Shown: in pieces, positions 52,837 to 63,100 of the stretch
Layout: each line of letters begins with the position of its first letter
How positions within the stretch are numbered: the first letter of the stretch is position 1
Source of the DNA: Prorocentrum cordatum
Taxonomy: Eukaryota > Sar > Dinophyceae > Prorocentrales > Prorocentraceae
Length of the DNA: 64,000 bases
Direction: 5' to 3'
Assembly: GCA_963575745.1 (NCBI GenBank)
Contig: CAUYUJ010002747.1
Span: 62,001 to 126,000 of the forward strand
Translations under genes and position numbers: made by a program
Notes under the pieces: generated by a model
Told to the model about the DNA's origin: nothing
Seen by the model: the letters and a program-made list of their open reading frames with translations, nothing else
The model's database searches: none

Positions 52837-54136
52837 ATGTCCAATCCATCAGGGCGCGTTCGGAGTGGCGAGAGTGCACGTGCTAAGTGCATAGCAGTGT
52901 TCTTAATGCTTCTCTTGGGTGGCCACGACGTCCGCGCGGTCCGGGATCACGCGCTGGAGAGCTACATGGCAGGTTTCGGCGGACGCTAACTATACACATA
53001 CACTGATCCTGGCTGGGCTAGTTGTGAGCTTGGGGGTAAGCGCGGCCAGGATTTGTGTTGCTGTGTAGCTGACGTTGCGCTGAGGTGATTTGGACATCGG
53101 AGGTGCTGGCGCGAAGCTCGCCCTGGCCAGCGCCAGCGCTGCTGTTTCCGCGCTCTTCGCGTCCGCCTCGGAGCGGGCGGCGCGCGTGGACTTAGTAAGC
53201 GCCCACATCAAGAGCCTCATACATGGGAGCGGCCAGCCTAAATTGTGCAAGACCTTACGCTGGGCGGAAGAGAGGCAAGCATTCCGGGATCATGTTGAGA
53301 AGATTCACCGCCATGTCGCTTCCATACGTGAGAAGGTTGCGAAGGAGCACGTGGTCACGAACAGGTGGGGCTCGGACGAGGCGAAGCTCCTGCTCAACGA
53401 GGTGAAGGCCTTGGATGCATGCCTCGAGGCAGAAAAAAGCGGCACAGTTCTCGGGTCTGCCGTCGACCCGGAGTTTGCGGAAGACTTTGCAAGAGGCCCA
53501 GGCAGGGAGCCTTCTGAGGGCCCCAGCACCTACTTACAGCGGACCTACGCTGTGGGCGTGGCCGCCGCCCGGGACGCAATGATGGCTACGAAGATGATGG
53601 ACACGTACAGGGCGGACAGCGGATGCAAGCTCGGCATGGGCGTCAAGCACTGGGCGCTCGACGAGGGCTTCCGCGCCAAGCCCATGTGTTACAACGACTG
53701 CAACGCCACGGCCCTCAACGTGGACAGCTTCTCCGAAGAGGTTCAGGCGAAGATGGGATCCTGCTCTGCGCCGTCATCCGATCCGATCTACGCTCCTGGC
53801 TCGTTCAAGTGGCCGGCGTGCGGCGGTTGGGGGCACGGCACGACCACGAGCTGCACCGTTGGCAACGGCTACCACGTCTGTTGCTGCAAAGCAGGCCGTC
53901 TCAACGGCAACTACGACGACATCGAACACGGGAGGGGCTGCGTCAAAACTTGCAATAAAGAGGATGCACAGAGGCAGCGGGCGCTTCAGCACCGCATCCG
54001 GATGGTCGTGGACGAATATCAATTCGTGCTGCCGCGCATATCCGCCTTCATGCGACAGATGTCTTTCGCTTTCGTCGACGACGTTGGTCGAGAATCGAGC
54101 GTCGAGGTTTTGTTGGTTTCGTTTGGCCACCTCTGA
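52837..54136 (+). CDS. Secreted or membrane Cys-rich protein, exons 1 and 2
   Basis: Exon 1 (52837-52972) encodes 45 residues with a classic signal sequence (ARAKCIAVFLMLLLGGHDVR). A GT...AG intron at 52973-53084 is in phase 1 on both sides and joins YMA to GDLDIGGAGAKLALASASAA in frame. Exon 2 stays open to 54136. It holds an Ala-rich helix (about residues 46-80), a charged helical region (WAEERQAFRDHVEKIHRHVA to ALDACLEAEKS) and then a Cys-rich domain at about 245-350: CYNDCNAT, PACGGWGHGTTTSC, YHVCCCKAG, GCVKTCNKED. The last ~45 residues may be read-through into an intron. I do not recognise the family. The signal sequence and paired cysteines indicate an extracellular or luminal domain. 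Confidence 0.6.
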
Positions 54137-54318
54137 GCGTCTTCTGCGATTTGGGCGGGTGCTTCTGGAGCAGGGGAACAAGCAATGACACATACATAAC
54201 AGCTCTGAGATTCGCGTGGACCTCCGAGCTGTTACGTTAGTGTCGTTGTTTGTTCCCCTACCTCGGCTCGCCGGAGGGGGTGGAGGCTCCCGTCTGGAGC
54301 GGCGCTTTCGGCCTCCCA
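54137..54318. other. Start of the possible large intron
   Basis: No feature of its own; lies between exon 2 and family C copy 4. Confidence 0.3.
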
Positions 54319-54525
54319 GAGGGGGTCGGAGTAGATGGTCGGAGGATCGTTCCGCATCGCCGATGCATCAGCGAAGCGGCTCGATGTGCAGGCCGATTTT
54401 CTCCACGTCGACGTCGCCGATGCATCTCGCCCATGCATCGACGATGCGTCGCCGGTGCATCGCAGGCGCATCGCCGATGCATCGGCGATGCGTTGGCGAT
54501 GCGGCGCGATCCTCCGACCCCATCT
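54319..54525. mobile_element. Foldback element, family C copy 4
   Basis: Inner ends TAGATGGTCGGAGGATCG and GCGATCCTCCGACCCCATCT with CGATGCATC words inside. A further outer pair (GGCCTCCCAGAGGGGGTCGG at about 54310 and CGGACCCCATCTAGGAGGCC at 54708-54727) encloses both this element and repeat D. Confidence 0.75.
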
Positions 54526-54537
54526 ACCGTGGGGGCC

Positions 54538-54706
54538 CGTGCCAAGAAGCACCCTGTTTGCCACCAGGATGCCCTGGGTTTTTTGGGGTTTGGACGGTTT
54601 TGCTATGGAAAGCATGACGTTCCCACACCACCAATCTATGGACGTCCTGGGGTCTCAGGGTTGGGTTTCTTGTGGAAGGTTTCTTGTGGACTGGCCGCCA
54701 TTGTAT
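54538..54706. repeat. Dispersed repeat D, copy 2
   Basis: TGCCAAGAAGCACCCTGTTT ... GGACGTCCTGGGGTCTCAGG ... GGAAGGTTTCTTGTGGACTG. Matches 34688-34862 closely. Confidence 0.75.
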
Positions 54707-54727
54707 TCGGACCCCATCTAGGAGGCC

Positions 54728-55241
54728 TCTATTTGTGCCTTCGGCCTCGTGCCCCTGCACGGGGTTGCCAGAGGAGAACCCAGGGGAACTCGGAGCGGGG
54801 AGCGGCCACTCGTCGGCGCGTCGGCGCGTCGGGGGCCCCCAGGAGGTCTGCTGTCACGCTGGTCTTTGAAGGCAGGTATTTCGGGATGCCCAGGTCCCGA
54901 TCTACTTCAAGCGCCTTCCTACTTCGAGAGGCGATGTGTTTTTGCTGCGTTGTGCGATTCTCTGGGAGGGCCTGTGCCCAATCTACTCTTTCTGCCTTCC
55001 CACTTCATGTTACAGGGAGGTTGGTGCACAGTAGTCATCGGATGCGTCTACATAAGGGGCTTTGATTGTGGTTTTGTTGCTTGTGTGGGCACTTCGCCAG
55101 TCAGTGTTTGAGGCCTCGGGCAACCGTGTCCTCAGGCCACGAACCCCAAACGAGCCATATATCCTGCCAATATTCTCGCAGGGCGCTGGCCTAAGGACTA
55201 AGGTCCGCAGCCGAGCAGAGTTGGCTCGTCGGGCTTCGTAA
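54728..55241. other. Unassigned, inside the possible intron
   Basis: No motif. CGGCGCGTCGG tandem at 54815-54830. Confidence 0.3.
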
Positions 55242-55340
55242 TCCACCGAACTCGCTTCGCGACTGTCGTTACTCACTCACTACTCCTTCCGACCGACGCG
55301 TACGGAGACCAGGGCCAGGGTTGCGCACAGCTCGACACAC

Positions 55341-55709
55341 TTGTTGCGGCGCAGCGCGGTGGCGGACAATGGGAAATATTGCGACTACGGGTACACGATC
55401 TCCTTATACCACTTTGCCTCGAACGTGCGGAACAGCTTGGAGAAGATCTACTACGAGCAGGCGATGGGGCACCAGTTTACGGTCAGCGAAATGGAGAAGG
55501 ACGAGGATACCATCATAAAGGATCAAGCCGATTCTTTCGTCCAGTTGGAGGAGATTCAAGGGTCTTTGATGGAGTTGGATGGCGAAGATGCCAGCGGGAT
55601 TCTGCAGTTTATCATGCTCGTCGTCGCATGCGTGATTATTTTCATGCTGTGTATTTTGGCGCCGGACCTCTGCCTCTTCATCGCGATCTGGCATATTCTG
55701 ACTAATTGA
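55341..55709 (+). CDS. Exon-like frame with C-terminal membrane segment
   Basis: Open from 55242 to the TGA ending at 55709. The convincing part begins near 55360 (ADNGKYCDYGYTISLYHFAS), continues through an acidic helical region (SEMEKDEDTIIKDQADSFVQ) and ends in one or two transmembrane segments (ILQFIMLVVACVIIFMLCIL, then LCLFIAIWHILTN). Possible acceptors are GCACAG at 55325-55330 and GCGCAG at 55349-55354. It may be the last exon of the Cys-rich gene upstream, giving a signal peptide, a luminal Cys-rich domain and a C-terminal anchor, or it may belong to a separate gene. Family unknown. Confidence 0.5.
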   Translation: MLRRSAVADNGKYCDYGYTISLYHFASNVRNSLEKIYYEQAMGHQFTVSEMEKDEDTIIKDQADSFVQLEEIQGSLMELDGEDASGILQFIMLVVACVIIFMLCILAPDLCLFIAIWHILTN

Positions 55710-56749
55710 TGGCGAGTGCATCACGCTTGCATCGGGGCCCAGACGGTCACATGTGGCATAAGAGTTGTCTACCGTAGGCGAGCCTCATGTGGTCAAGAAG
55801 CTCACGCTGTTCCACCTGCCGACGAAGTCTAGACAGGGCGTGCGTAATTAGGGCTGCGCCGGCCGCCCAGGGGTAAAACGCAGCACGACGACGACGACGA
55901 CGACGCCGACGCTTTGACGCCCTGTGGTCGATCTGCGTCGGCCATCGGATGTACCTGAGCAGGCTGGGCGAGCACCCCAGCGGTTGCAAGCAGACCTTGC
56001 AGAGACTCCGTCAGCGCCTTGCCGAGGTCCCTTGGGCACGACCGAGAATGGGAACCTCTTGCAACCACGGGCCGCCAGCTTAAAGTCGTTCGCCCGGGTG
56101 ACCCCCTTCTAGTATTCGCGCCGACGAAGGGACGAGCATCGGAACGCCACGATTGTTCATACAGTTTTCACACAGGGTCGCATGCTGTATCATGTCATCG
56201 CTCGTTTTGCATGTCCCCGTCGATGCTGCCACCTGATGGGCTGGGCATACCCGGGGGTCGTTTCGGCCTCTGGGGACCTCTGGAGACCTCCGAGCAGCTT
56301 TCGGGGGTATGCCCTGGCCTGTCCAGACATCTCACCTGGCCCAGCCCTGTCAGGCTTCGAGTTCGATGCAGAAGAGGAGTAGGAGGGGGCGGTGGCGGAG
56401 GAGGAGGAGGAGCGAGGGGAGCGCCTCCTTCGGGGGGACGACGTCATATCAGCGCGGAGCGAACTGGAGCGGATGCCCATACAGCGGAGGACGGCGGGAG
56501 TGCACGCCACGGCGGTGGTGGTGGCAGATAGGCAACGTTTGTTTCCTGCTGCCCGTCTTCTTGCCCGTGCTCTTCCTCCTCCTCCTCGCCCTCCTCCTCC
56601 CTCGAGTCAAACATTGAACGATGAATGACCTGATGCTGGCTTAAGCTCAAGCTCAGGATGCTCGACACGTACCTCTTAGATTCATCAGAGGAGATTGATC
56701 CACTGCAGATTGGGAAGGTGCGCCACTGGAGGACCCTGTACTTGACAAG
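55710..56749. other. Mostly unassigned; short (ACG)n and AGG patches
   Basis: (ACG)n at 55885-55912, AGGAGG at 56373-56412, CTCCTC at 56572-56598. No gene recognised. Confidence 0.35.
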
Positions 56750-56845
56750 GGGGGGGGGTCGGACCCCCCCCTCTTCAAAGGCGGGGGGAGATTTTCGACC
56801 CCCCCCCTCCCTCCCCCACCTCCCTCCCTTGAGGGGGGGGAGGGA
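56750..56845. repeat. G-run/C-run hairpin, left
   Basis: GGGGGGGGGTCGGACCCCCC at about 56750-56770, followed by TTCAAAGGCGGGGG and further G and C runs. The motif matches the one at 58063-58105. Confidence 0.75.
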
Positions 56846-56984
56846 TTCTGGACCTTCCCCACCCCCACCCTTGGCGCTGGAAAGGGATGGCTTCGAACCC
56901 TTCGCCCCCCTCCTCCCTTTTGCGCGGGACAGAGAGCCGAGGAGGGGGCTTTTCCCGCTGCTCTATGCAGCGCCGGAGACGGTG
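56846..56984. other. Unassigned sequence
   Basis: Short spacer between hairpin and heptamer array. Confidence 0.3.
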
Positions 56985-58035
56985 GGTAGGGAGTATGGAG
57001 TAGGGAATAGATAGTAGTGAGTGATGAGTAGTGAGTAGTGCGTAGTGAGTAGAGCGTGGCGAGTAGTGAGGAGTAAGTCGTGGTGAATACTGAGTTGTGA
57101 ATATTGCGTAGTTAGTGGTGAGTAGAGAGTAGCGAGTAATGATAAGTGACTAGTGAGTACTGAGTAGGGAGTAGTGAGTAGTGGGTAGTGACTGGTGGGT
57201 GGTGAGTAGTGAGTAGTGAGTAGTCGGTAGCGGGTTGTGCGTAGTGAGTAGTGCGTAGTGAGAAGAGAGTAGTGAGTAGTAAGTAGTGAGTACTAAGTAG
57301 TGAGTAGTGCGTAGAGAATAGTGCGTATAGAGTACTGAGTAGGGAGTAGTGGGTAGTGAGTAGTAAACAGTGGGTAGTGAGTAGTGGGTAGTGAGTGGTG
57401 AGTAGTGTTTAGTGGGTGGTAGGTAGTGGGTAGTGAGAAGTGAGTATCGATTTCGGAGTAGCGAGCAGCGGGTAGTGAGAAGCGATTAGTGTGTAGTCAT
57501 TAGTGAGTGGTGAGTATGGAGTAGGCAGTAGTGAGTACGGAGTAGCGATTAGGGAGTAGCGAGTAGTGGGTAGTGAGTACTTACTAGTGAGTAGCGAGTA
57601 TGGGTTCGTGGGTAGTGTGTTAAGATATGTGAGAAATGGGTAGTGGGTAGTGGGTAGTGTGTGGTGTCTAGTGAGTGGTGAGTAGTTGGTGGTGAGTAGT
57701 GAATAGTCAGTAGTGAGTAGTGACTAGTGAGTGGGAAGTGGTGAGTAGTGATTAGTGACTTGGGAGTAGTGAGTAGCCAATGGTGAGTAAGGATTATTGA
57801 ATAGCGAGTAGCGAGTTGGGAATAGCGCGTAGTGAGTAGTGAATAATGAGTATAAAGTATTGATTGGTGATCAGTGAGTAGCGAGTAGTGAGCAGTGAGT
57901 ATTGAGTAGTGAGTCGTGTGTAGCGAGCAGGGAGTAGGGAGTAGGGAGCAGCGAATAGTGAGTAGTAAGTGGTGGGTGGTGAGTAGTGAGTATTGAATAG
58001 CGAGTACCGTGTAGGGAGTAGCGAGTAGTGAATAG
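56985..58035. repeat. TAGTGAG heptamer array
   Basis: About 1 kb of degenerate GAGTAGTGAGTAGT (unit TAGTGAG, with TAGTGGG and TAGCGAG variants). Minus frames read YSLLTTHYSLLTTRYS and are repeat translations. It is not the plant-type telomere repeat (TTTAGGG). Confidence 0.9.
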
Positions 58036-58054
58036 TCCGTGGCGAAAGGGGTCG

Positions 58055-58105
58055 AGCCCAAAAGGGGGGGGTCGGACCCCCCCCCCGCTTTTGAAAAGGG
58101 GGGGG
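58055..58105. repeat. G-run/C-run hairpin, right
   Basis: AAAAGGGGGGGGGTCGGACC followed by a C run and CTTTTGAAAAGGGGGGGG; same orientation as the left copy. Confidence 0.75.
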
Positions 58106-58264
58106 AGGGGTACCCCGGCGACGGTCCGGGAGGGAGGGGGGGTCCCGACGCAGGATCCTTCGTATCCTCCTGTTCATATTGCCTCGTTTTTTTTGTGTTG
58201 TTCAGTCCTTTTGTAGAGAGGCGACGACGAGGAACTCTCTCTGGGGGGGACCGGGGATAGGCTC

Positions 58265-58395
58265 AGGGGGGGACGCATCGACCCCCAAGCGCCCATTCAC
58301 GGCCCATGGGGGCAGGAATGCCTGCGGCGTCCCCATCGGAGGCTTGTCGCCAATCTAATCGGCAATGCACGGCGGATTCCAGGTCGATGCTCCTC
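58265..58395. repeat. Dispersed repeat N, copy 4
   Basis: GGACGCATCGACCCCCAAGC ... CATCGGAGGCTTGTCGCCAA ... GCGGATTCCAGGTCGATG. Confidence 0.65.
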
Positions 58396-58429
58396 CCCTC
58401 TTGAGCCAGTCACCCCCTGGAGTAGCCCC

Positions 58430-58800
58430 TCATGAGGACGATTTTTCTCCTCGTCAGCCGCTGCGCAAGGGTGCCACGTCTTTCTTGCGCAAAACCGTTT
58501 TTTGTCCCAGACTTTCGAAGTCGCGTTTTGTGCAAAATGTGGATTCCCGGGCCCCTCGACCCCTGACAGCCGCTGCATCGTCATCCCAGGTTGTTGCTTG
58601 GACGGCCCAGGAGGAGCCCGCAGACGGCACTCGCGGGGTGCTAAACACGGATATTCTTCAGACGTCGGAGGTCTGTGTTTTTCTTTACCCGGGTCCGGAG
58701 CCTCTGCTCGCTTCCAGGGCCGCGACTCTGGTCCCCGATATCATGTAGAGTACGGGTGCCGTTTGCTGAATATTTGCCTCCACGTGTGTAGCTTGTGTAC
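58430..58800 (+). pseudogene. Possible relic of a CxxCG-containing protein
   Basis: Reading across frames gives HVFLAQNRFLSQTFEVAFCA, KCGFPGPSTPDSRC and GCCLDGPGGARRRHSRG. The pattern of a C-x2-C-G knuckle, Arg, a later Cys and Gly-rich turn resembles a segment often seen in dinoflagellate transposon-related proteins. That resemblance is from memory and weak; no intact frame. Confidence 0.25.
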
Positions 58801-59494
58801 CTAGCGTGCAGCAGGCGGTGATAGTTGGGAGGCTCTGTGATGTTGTCCGCTCCTATTTTCCGGTGGCCACATGTGAACCTTGCCCCCCGCCCCCATACGA
58901 TTTCCAAGGGGGGTGGGGGTTCGCTTCGTTCGGGAGCTCCTGAGCGGAGTGAACCCCCACCTCCGCTTAGAAATTGTGGGGGATGGGGTAGGGTTCAAAT
59001 GATGAGTTTTTTATATTCATTATTTTGCCGATCGGCGCGGGCCCTCGCAACCCCCCTCCCCCCTATGGAGTAGATCTTGGCTGTTTGGGGCGCCTGTTAC
59101 GAGCAGGTGGAGTCCCCCCTCATAGGACCCACTGCTGCAAACAGTCGCGCTAAGCAGAGGTCCAGAGCCAGACCCCCCCCCCTTCCGCCCAATGTCGAAG
59201 CGCCGATTATAAAAAACGCTCACATGTGGCCACCGGATCTTCCTTCCCCGAAAGGGAAATGAAGTCGGAGGTCTGGGCTTGCCACCCCTCGCTCCTCCGC
59301 AGCAGCTCCGGCGTCGACGCGGGCAGCTCTGACGACCGCCGCCCCCAGTGGCTCAGGCTTGTGGGGTCAGGCCGCCAGCTCGCGGGCGCCTCCCCTGCGG
59401 GGGGTCGGCCTCGCGCAGAAGGGGGCAGGGGGAGGGGGGAGGCTTCTTAGAATAGAGGAGGAAATGCGCTACCGAGGAAACCCACATACTTACC
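58801..59494. other. Unassigned sequence
   Basis: C and G runs (58878-58920, 59173-59185) and GC-rich sequence without a gene. Confidence 0.3.
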
Positions 59495-59725
59495 GTGTGC
59501 CTTGCGTGATGATAGCTGACGCGCAACTTGCGAGCATGTTGACGGCGGCCATCGCTTCGCCAAAATCGAAGGCGGCGTGGTTCAAGCTTTGGGGGCCTTG
59601 CGACATGCCGCTCCAACAGAAACGATTACAACGCCAAAGGGAAACTGAGTCTTTCAAGCGTCGCACAGGAAACGGTTCGCACGCCGCCGAATTTATCCTC
59701 GTCCAACCCCCTGCGCACCCCCTCT
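59495..59725. repeat. Leader of 90-bp array 1
   Basis: GTGATGATAGCTGACGCGCA ... ACTTGCGAGCATG ... GGCCATCGCTTCGCC matches the leader of array 2 at 61167-61310. Confidence 0.65.
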
Positions 59726-60830
59726 GACGTCGAGAAATTGCCACGCTTGCTAGGCCCTGCGACATTGGCGCGTGTAGAGACCGCGGTGAGAGACCTCTGC
59801 GTACCCGTTTGGCGTCGTGAAAGTGCCACGCTTGCGAGGCCTTGCGGCAATGGCGCGTATAGAGACACCCCTTGCGCAGTCCTTCTGGCGTCGAGAAGGT
59901 GCCACGCATGCTAGGCCCTGCGGCATTGGCGCGTATGGGGATCGCGGTGAGAGACCACACCCTGCGCACCCTTTTCTGGCTTCGAGAAGCCACGGCTGCT
60001 AGGCCTTGCGACATTGGCGCGTGCAGAGACCGCGGCGAGACACCACCCCCCGCGCACCCACGGTGACGTCGAGAAAGTGCCACGCCTGCTAGGCCCTGCG
60101 ACATTGGCGCGTACAGCAACCTCGGCGAGAGACCACCCCTGCGCACCCCCTTCTGACGTCGAGAAAGTGCCACGCCTGCTAGGCCCTGCGGCATTGGCGC
60201 GTATCGAGGCCTTTGTGAGAGACCGCCCCCTGCGCACCCCCTCTTCGTGTCGACAAAGTGCCACACGTGCTAGGCCCTGCGGCAGTGGCGCGTATAGAGA
60301 CCGCGGTGGGAAACCACCTCCTGCGCCCCCCCCCTGTGGCGTCAACAAAGTGCCACGTTTGCTAGGGTCTGCGACACTGGCGCGCATAGAAACCGCGATG
60401 AGAGACCACCCCCGCGCCCCCCCTGTGACGTCGAGAAAGTGCCACGCTTGCTAGGTCCTGCGGCATTGGCGCGTATCGAGACCTTGGTGAGAGACCACCC
60501 CCGTGCTTCTCCCGTGTGACGTCGAGAAAGTGCCACGCCTGCTGTGCCTTGCGGCAATGGCGCGTATAGAGCCCGCGGTGAGAGACCACCCCCTGCGCAC
60601 CGCACCCCCCGTGACGTCGAGAAATTGCCACGCCTGCTAGGCCCTGCGACATTGGCGTGTATAGAGACCGCGGTGAGAGACCACCTCTGCGCACCCCCCG
60701 ACGTCGATAAAGTGCCACGATTGCCGGTCCCTGCGACATTGGCGCGTATAAGAGCGCGGTGAGAGACGACCCCCCTCGCACCCTCCCTGGGGTTGAGAAA
60801 GTGCCACGGCTGCTAGGCATTGCGACATAC
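59726..60830. repeat. 90-bp tandem array 1 (about 13 monomers)
   Basis: The anchor GACGTCGAGAAAGTGCCACG recurs near 59726, 59811, 59887, 59971, 60065, 60155, 60246, 60338, 60427, 60518, 60613, 60700 and 60790, with spacing 76-95 and mostly 87-92. Each unit continues GCCTGCTAGGCCCTGCGACA, TTGGCGCGTATAGAGACCGC and GGTGAGAGACCACCCCCTGC. Minus frames read repeats such as SPRSLYAPMSQGLAGVALSR in all three phases, so a repeat protein is possible but not favoured. Confidence 0.85.
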
Positions 60831-61166
60831 GTCTTTCATGTATGGCGCTTCGTGTGTATGTGTTTGATGCGTGTGGGGCCGTTTCGGGACGTGTGACCAT
60901 GTGGTTGCCAAGTATGTTGTGTATATTTCTTGGGTGTTCGATGCAGTGAACACGCCAGGCGTACACTAGCGTTGCTTTGCGTATCTCTTGGGCTTACGAT
61001 GCTGTGAACACGCCAGGCGCGCACTAGCCTTATTTGACTGTGTGTGTGCATGTGTGCGTGTGTGCGTGCGCACGAACGCCAGACGCGTGTGTTGCGCGTG
61101 GGTGTATGGGGGACGGAGGAGGAGAAGGGGAAGGAGGGGGGTGTGTGAGTGAAACGTATACTTATA
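60831..61166. other. Spacer between arrays, with GTGTGTGTG
   Basis: ACGCCAGGCGTACACTAG and ACGCCAGGCGCGCACTAG (60950-61025) form a short direct repeat of about 65 bases. GTGTGTGTGCATGTGTGCG at 61038-61070. Confidence 0.5.
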
Positions 61167-61310
61167 AGATGTTTGGCCTGATGATAGCTGACGTGAAACT
61201 TGCGACAATGGTGCAGGTGGCCGCTTCTTCGCCGATCCCGTTGATGGTGCCTGTCAAGTCTTGGAAGCCTGAGTACCCTGAAGGGGTCCATCGGCCCTGG
61301 GACACCGACC
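61167..61310. repeat. Leader of 90-bp array 2
   Basis: GATGATAGCTGACGTGAAAC ... TTGCGACAATG ... GGCCGCTTCTTCGCC. Confidence 0.65.
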
Positions 61311-62315
61311 CCTCTGAGCACTCTTTCTGGTGTCGAGAAACTGCCACGCCTTCTGTGCCCTGGACGACCGGCGCGCGTAGCGGCCGTGGTGAGACACCAC
61401 CCCCTGCGCACCCTCCATGGTGTTGAGAAAGTGCCACGCCTCCTATGCCCTGGACGACCGGCGCGCATAGCGGCCGCCGTGATCCATGCCTTGAGGCATC
61501 CCCGTAGCATAGTTGTCGCCTGAGGCACATGTGCGTACTGCATAACGTGCCTGTGGTGCCTTGCGGCGTTGGCGCGTATAGAGACCGCGGCGGGAGGCCA
61601 CCCCGTGCGCACCCCCCGTGACGTCGAGAATGTGCTACGCCTGCTAGGCCTTGCGGCATTGGCGCGTGTAGAGACAGGGGTGAGAGATCACGTGCGCCCC
61701 TTTCTGACGTCGAAAAGGTGCCACGCCTGCTAGGTTCTGCGACATTGGCGCGTATCGAGACCGCGGCGAGAGACCACCCCTACGCACTCCTTCTGACGTC
61801 GAGGAGGTGCCACGCTTGCTAGGCCCTGCGGCATTGGCGCGTATAGAGACCGCGTTGAGAGACCACCCCCTTGCGCCCCCCCCTTGTGACGTCGAGAAAG
61901 TGCCGCGCTTGCTAGGCCCTGTGACATTGGCGCGTGTAGAGACCTTGGTGAGAGACCACCCCTGCGACGTCGAGAAAGTACTACGCATGGCAGGCCTGGC
62001 GACACTGGCGCGTATAGGGGCCGCGGTGAGAGACCACCCCCTTGCGCACCCCCTCTGACATCGAGAAAGTGCCACCCCTGCCAGGCCCTGCGACATTGGC
62101 GAGTCTAGAGACCGCTGTGAAAGACCACCCCCTGCGCCCCCCTTGTGACGTCGAGAAAGTGCCACGCCGCTAGGCCCTGCGACATTGGCGCGTGTAGAGA
62201 CAGGGGTGAGAGACCACCCCCTTGCGCCCTCCCTGTGACGTCGAGAACGTGACCGCGGTGAGAGACCCCCCCTGCGCACCCCTTCTGACGTCGATAAAGT
62301 GCCACGCCTGCCGCG
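61311..62315. repeat. 90-bp tandem array 2
   Basis: The first two monomers (about 61325-61480) are a variant with CCCTGGACGACCGGCGCGC in place of the CCCTGCGACATTGGCGCGT segment. About 75 bases interrupt, and standard monomers follow from about 61555 to 62315. Confidence 0.85.
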
Positions 62316-63100
62316 CCCTGATTGCGATGCGCTCAGGCGAGGCGAGGGAGACAGGAAGAGGAGGCGGGGAAGAAGGAGGTGTTTGGGAGGAAACGCGGGT
62401 GCGATGCAGGTGGTAAGTGGGGAATCAACTTTTTTGGTGGCGCTCCGCGCGGATTTTTTGGATCCGCGCTGGACCCTCCCCCCTTGCGCGCGGAGCGCGC
62501 CAGGGACGGCGCCGGAGGCGCCGCCGGGGGGAGGCGCCGGAGGCGCAGATCCAAGAATTCTACGCGGAACGCCAGAAGTTAATGTTGAGGTTGTTTTTCT
62601 AAAGAAGGCGGTTGCTTCTCAGAAGGCGCGGGCCACATCTATGAATGTAACGGCGGCCTAAGACGCCTCCCCCCCCTGCCCCTTTCTGCGCGCTGCCAAG
62701 GGTGGGGCGGGCCGTGGGGGGGGCGTCCCGATGGGGCATGGGGCAGAGGAGGAACAAGTACCGATACCGCTGCCCTTTCCCTCGTCGCCACGGCTGGGCT
62801 CCCCTCGAAAGAGCTGGTCAGAACGCCCCGCGGGAGGGGTCCACGGAGCAGTGGTTTCGGCTGGCAGGAGCGAGCAGGTTCGGAAAGGTTTTTGGCTTGC
62901 GTGGGCCGCCCTCAGGCCCCGGGACCGTCAAAAAACGGATTCGGGGTGAACAAGTGCACCAGATGGACCCCAGGAGGGGTCTGGGGACCGATTCTTAGCG
63001 GATTAGGCGCCGCCCCTGGCGCGCTCTCTTCGCTGGGGACGGAGGCCCAGCGCCAATCCAACAGCTTCGCGCGGACCTCCAATGTTCATGTAGTTGTTCT
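62316..63100. other. Unassigned sequence
   Basis: A GGCGCCGGAGGCGCCGCC palindrome lies near 62508-62540. No gene recognised. Confidence 0.35.

Noticed and set aside
53623-53958. 111-codon alternative-frame ORF inside the Cys-rich exon
   Set aside because: Its Gln/Arg/Leu content is the shadow of the GC-rich true frame; no splice or motif support.
56985-58035. Interstitial telomere repeats
   Set aside because: The unit TAGTGAG is not a known telomere repeat and is highly degenerate.
57549-58061. 170-codon Tyr/Ser/Leu/Thr repeat ORF on minus
   Set aside because: Heptamer array read in three phases; composition fully explained by TAGTGAG.
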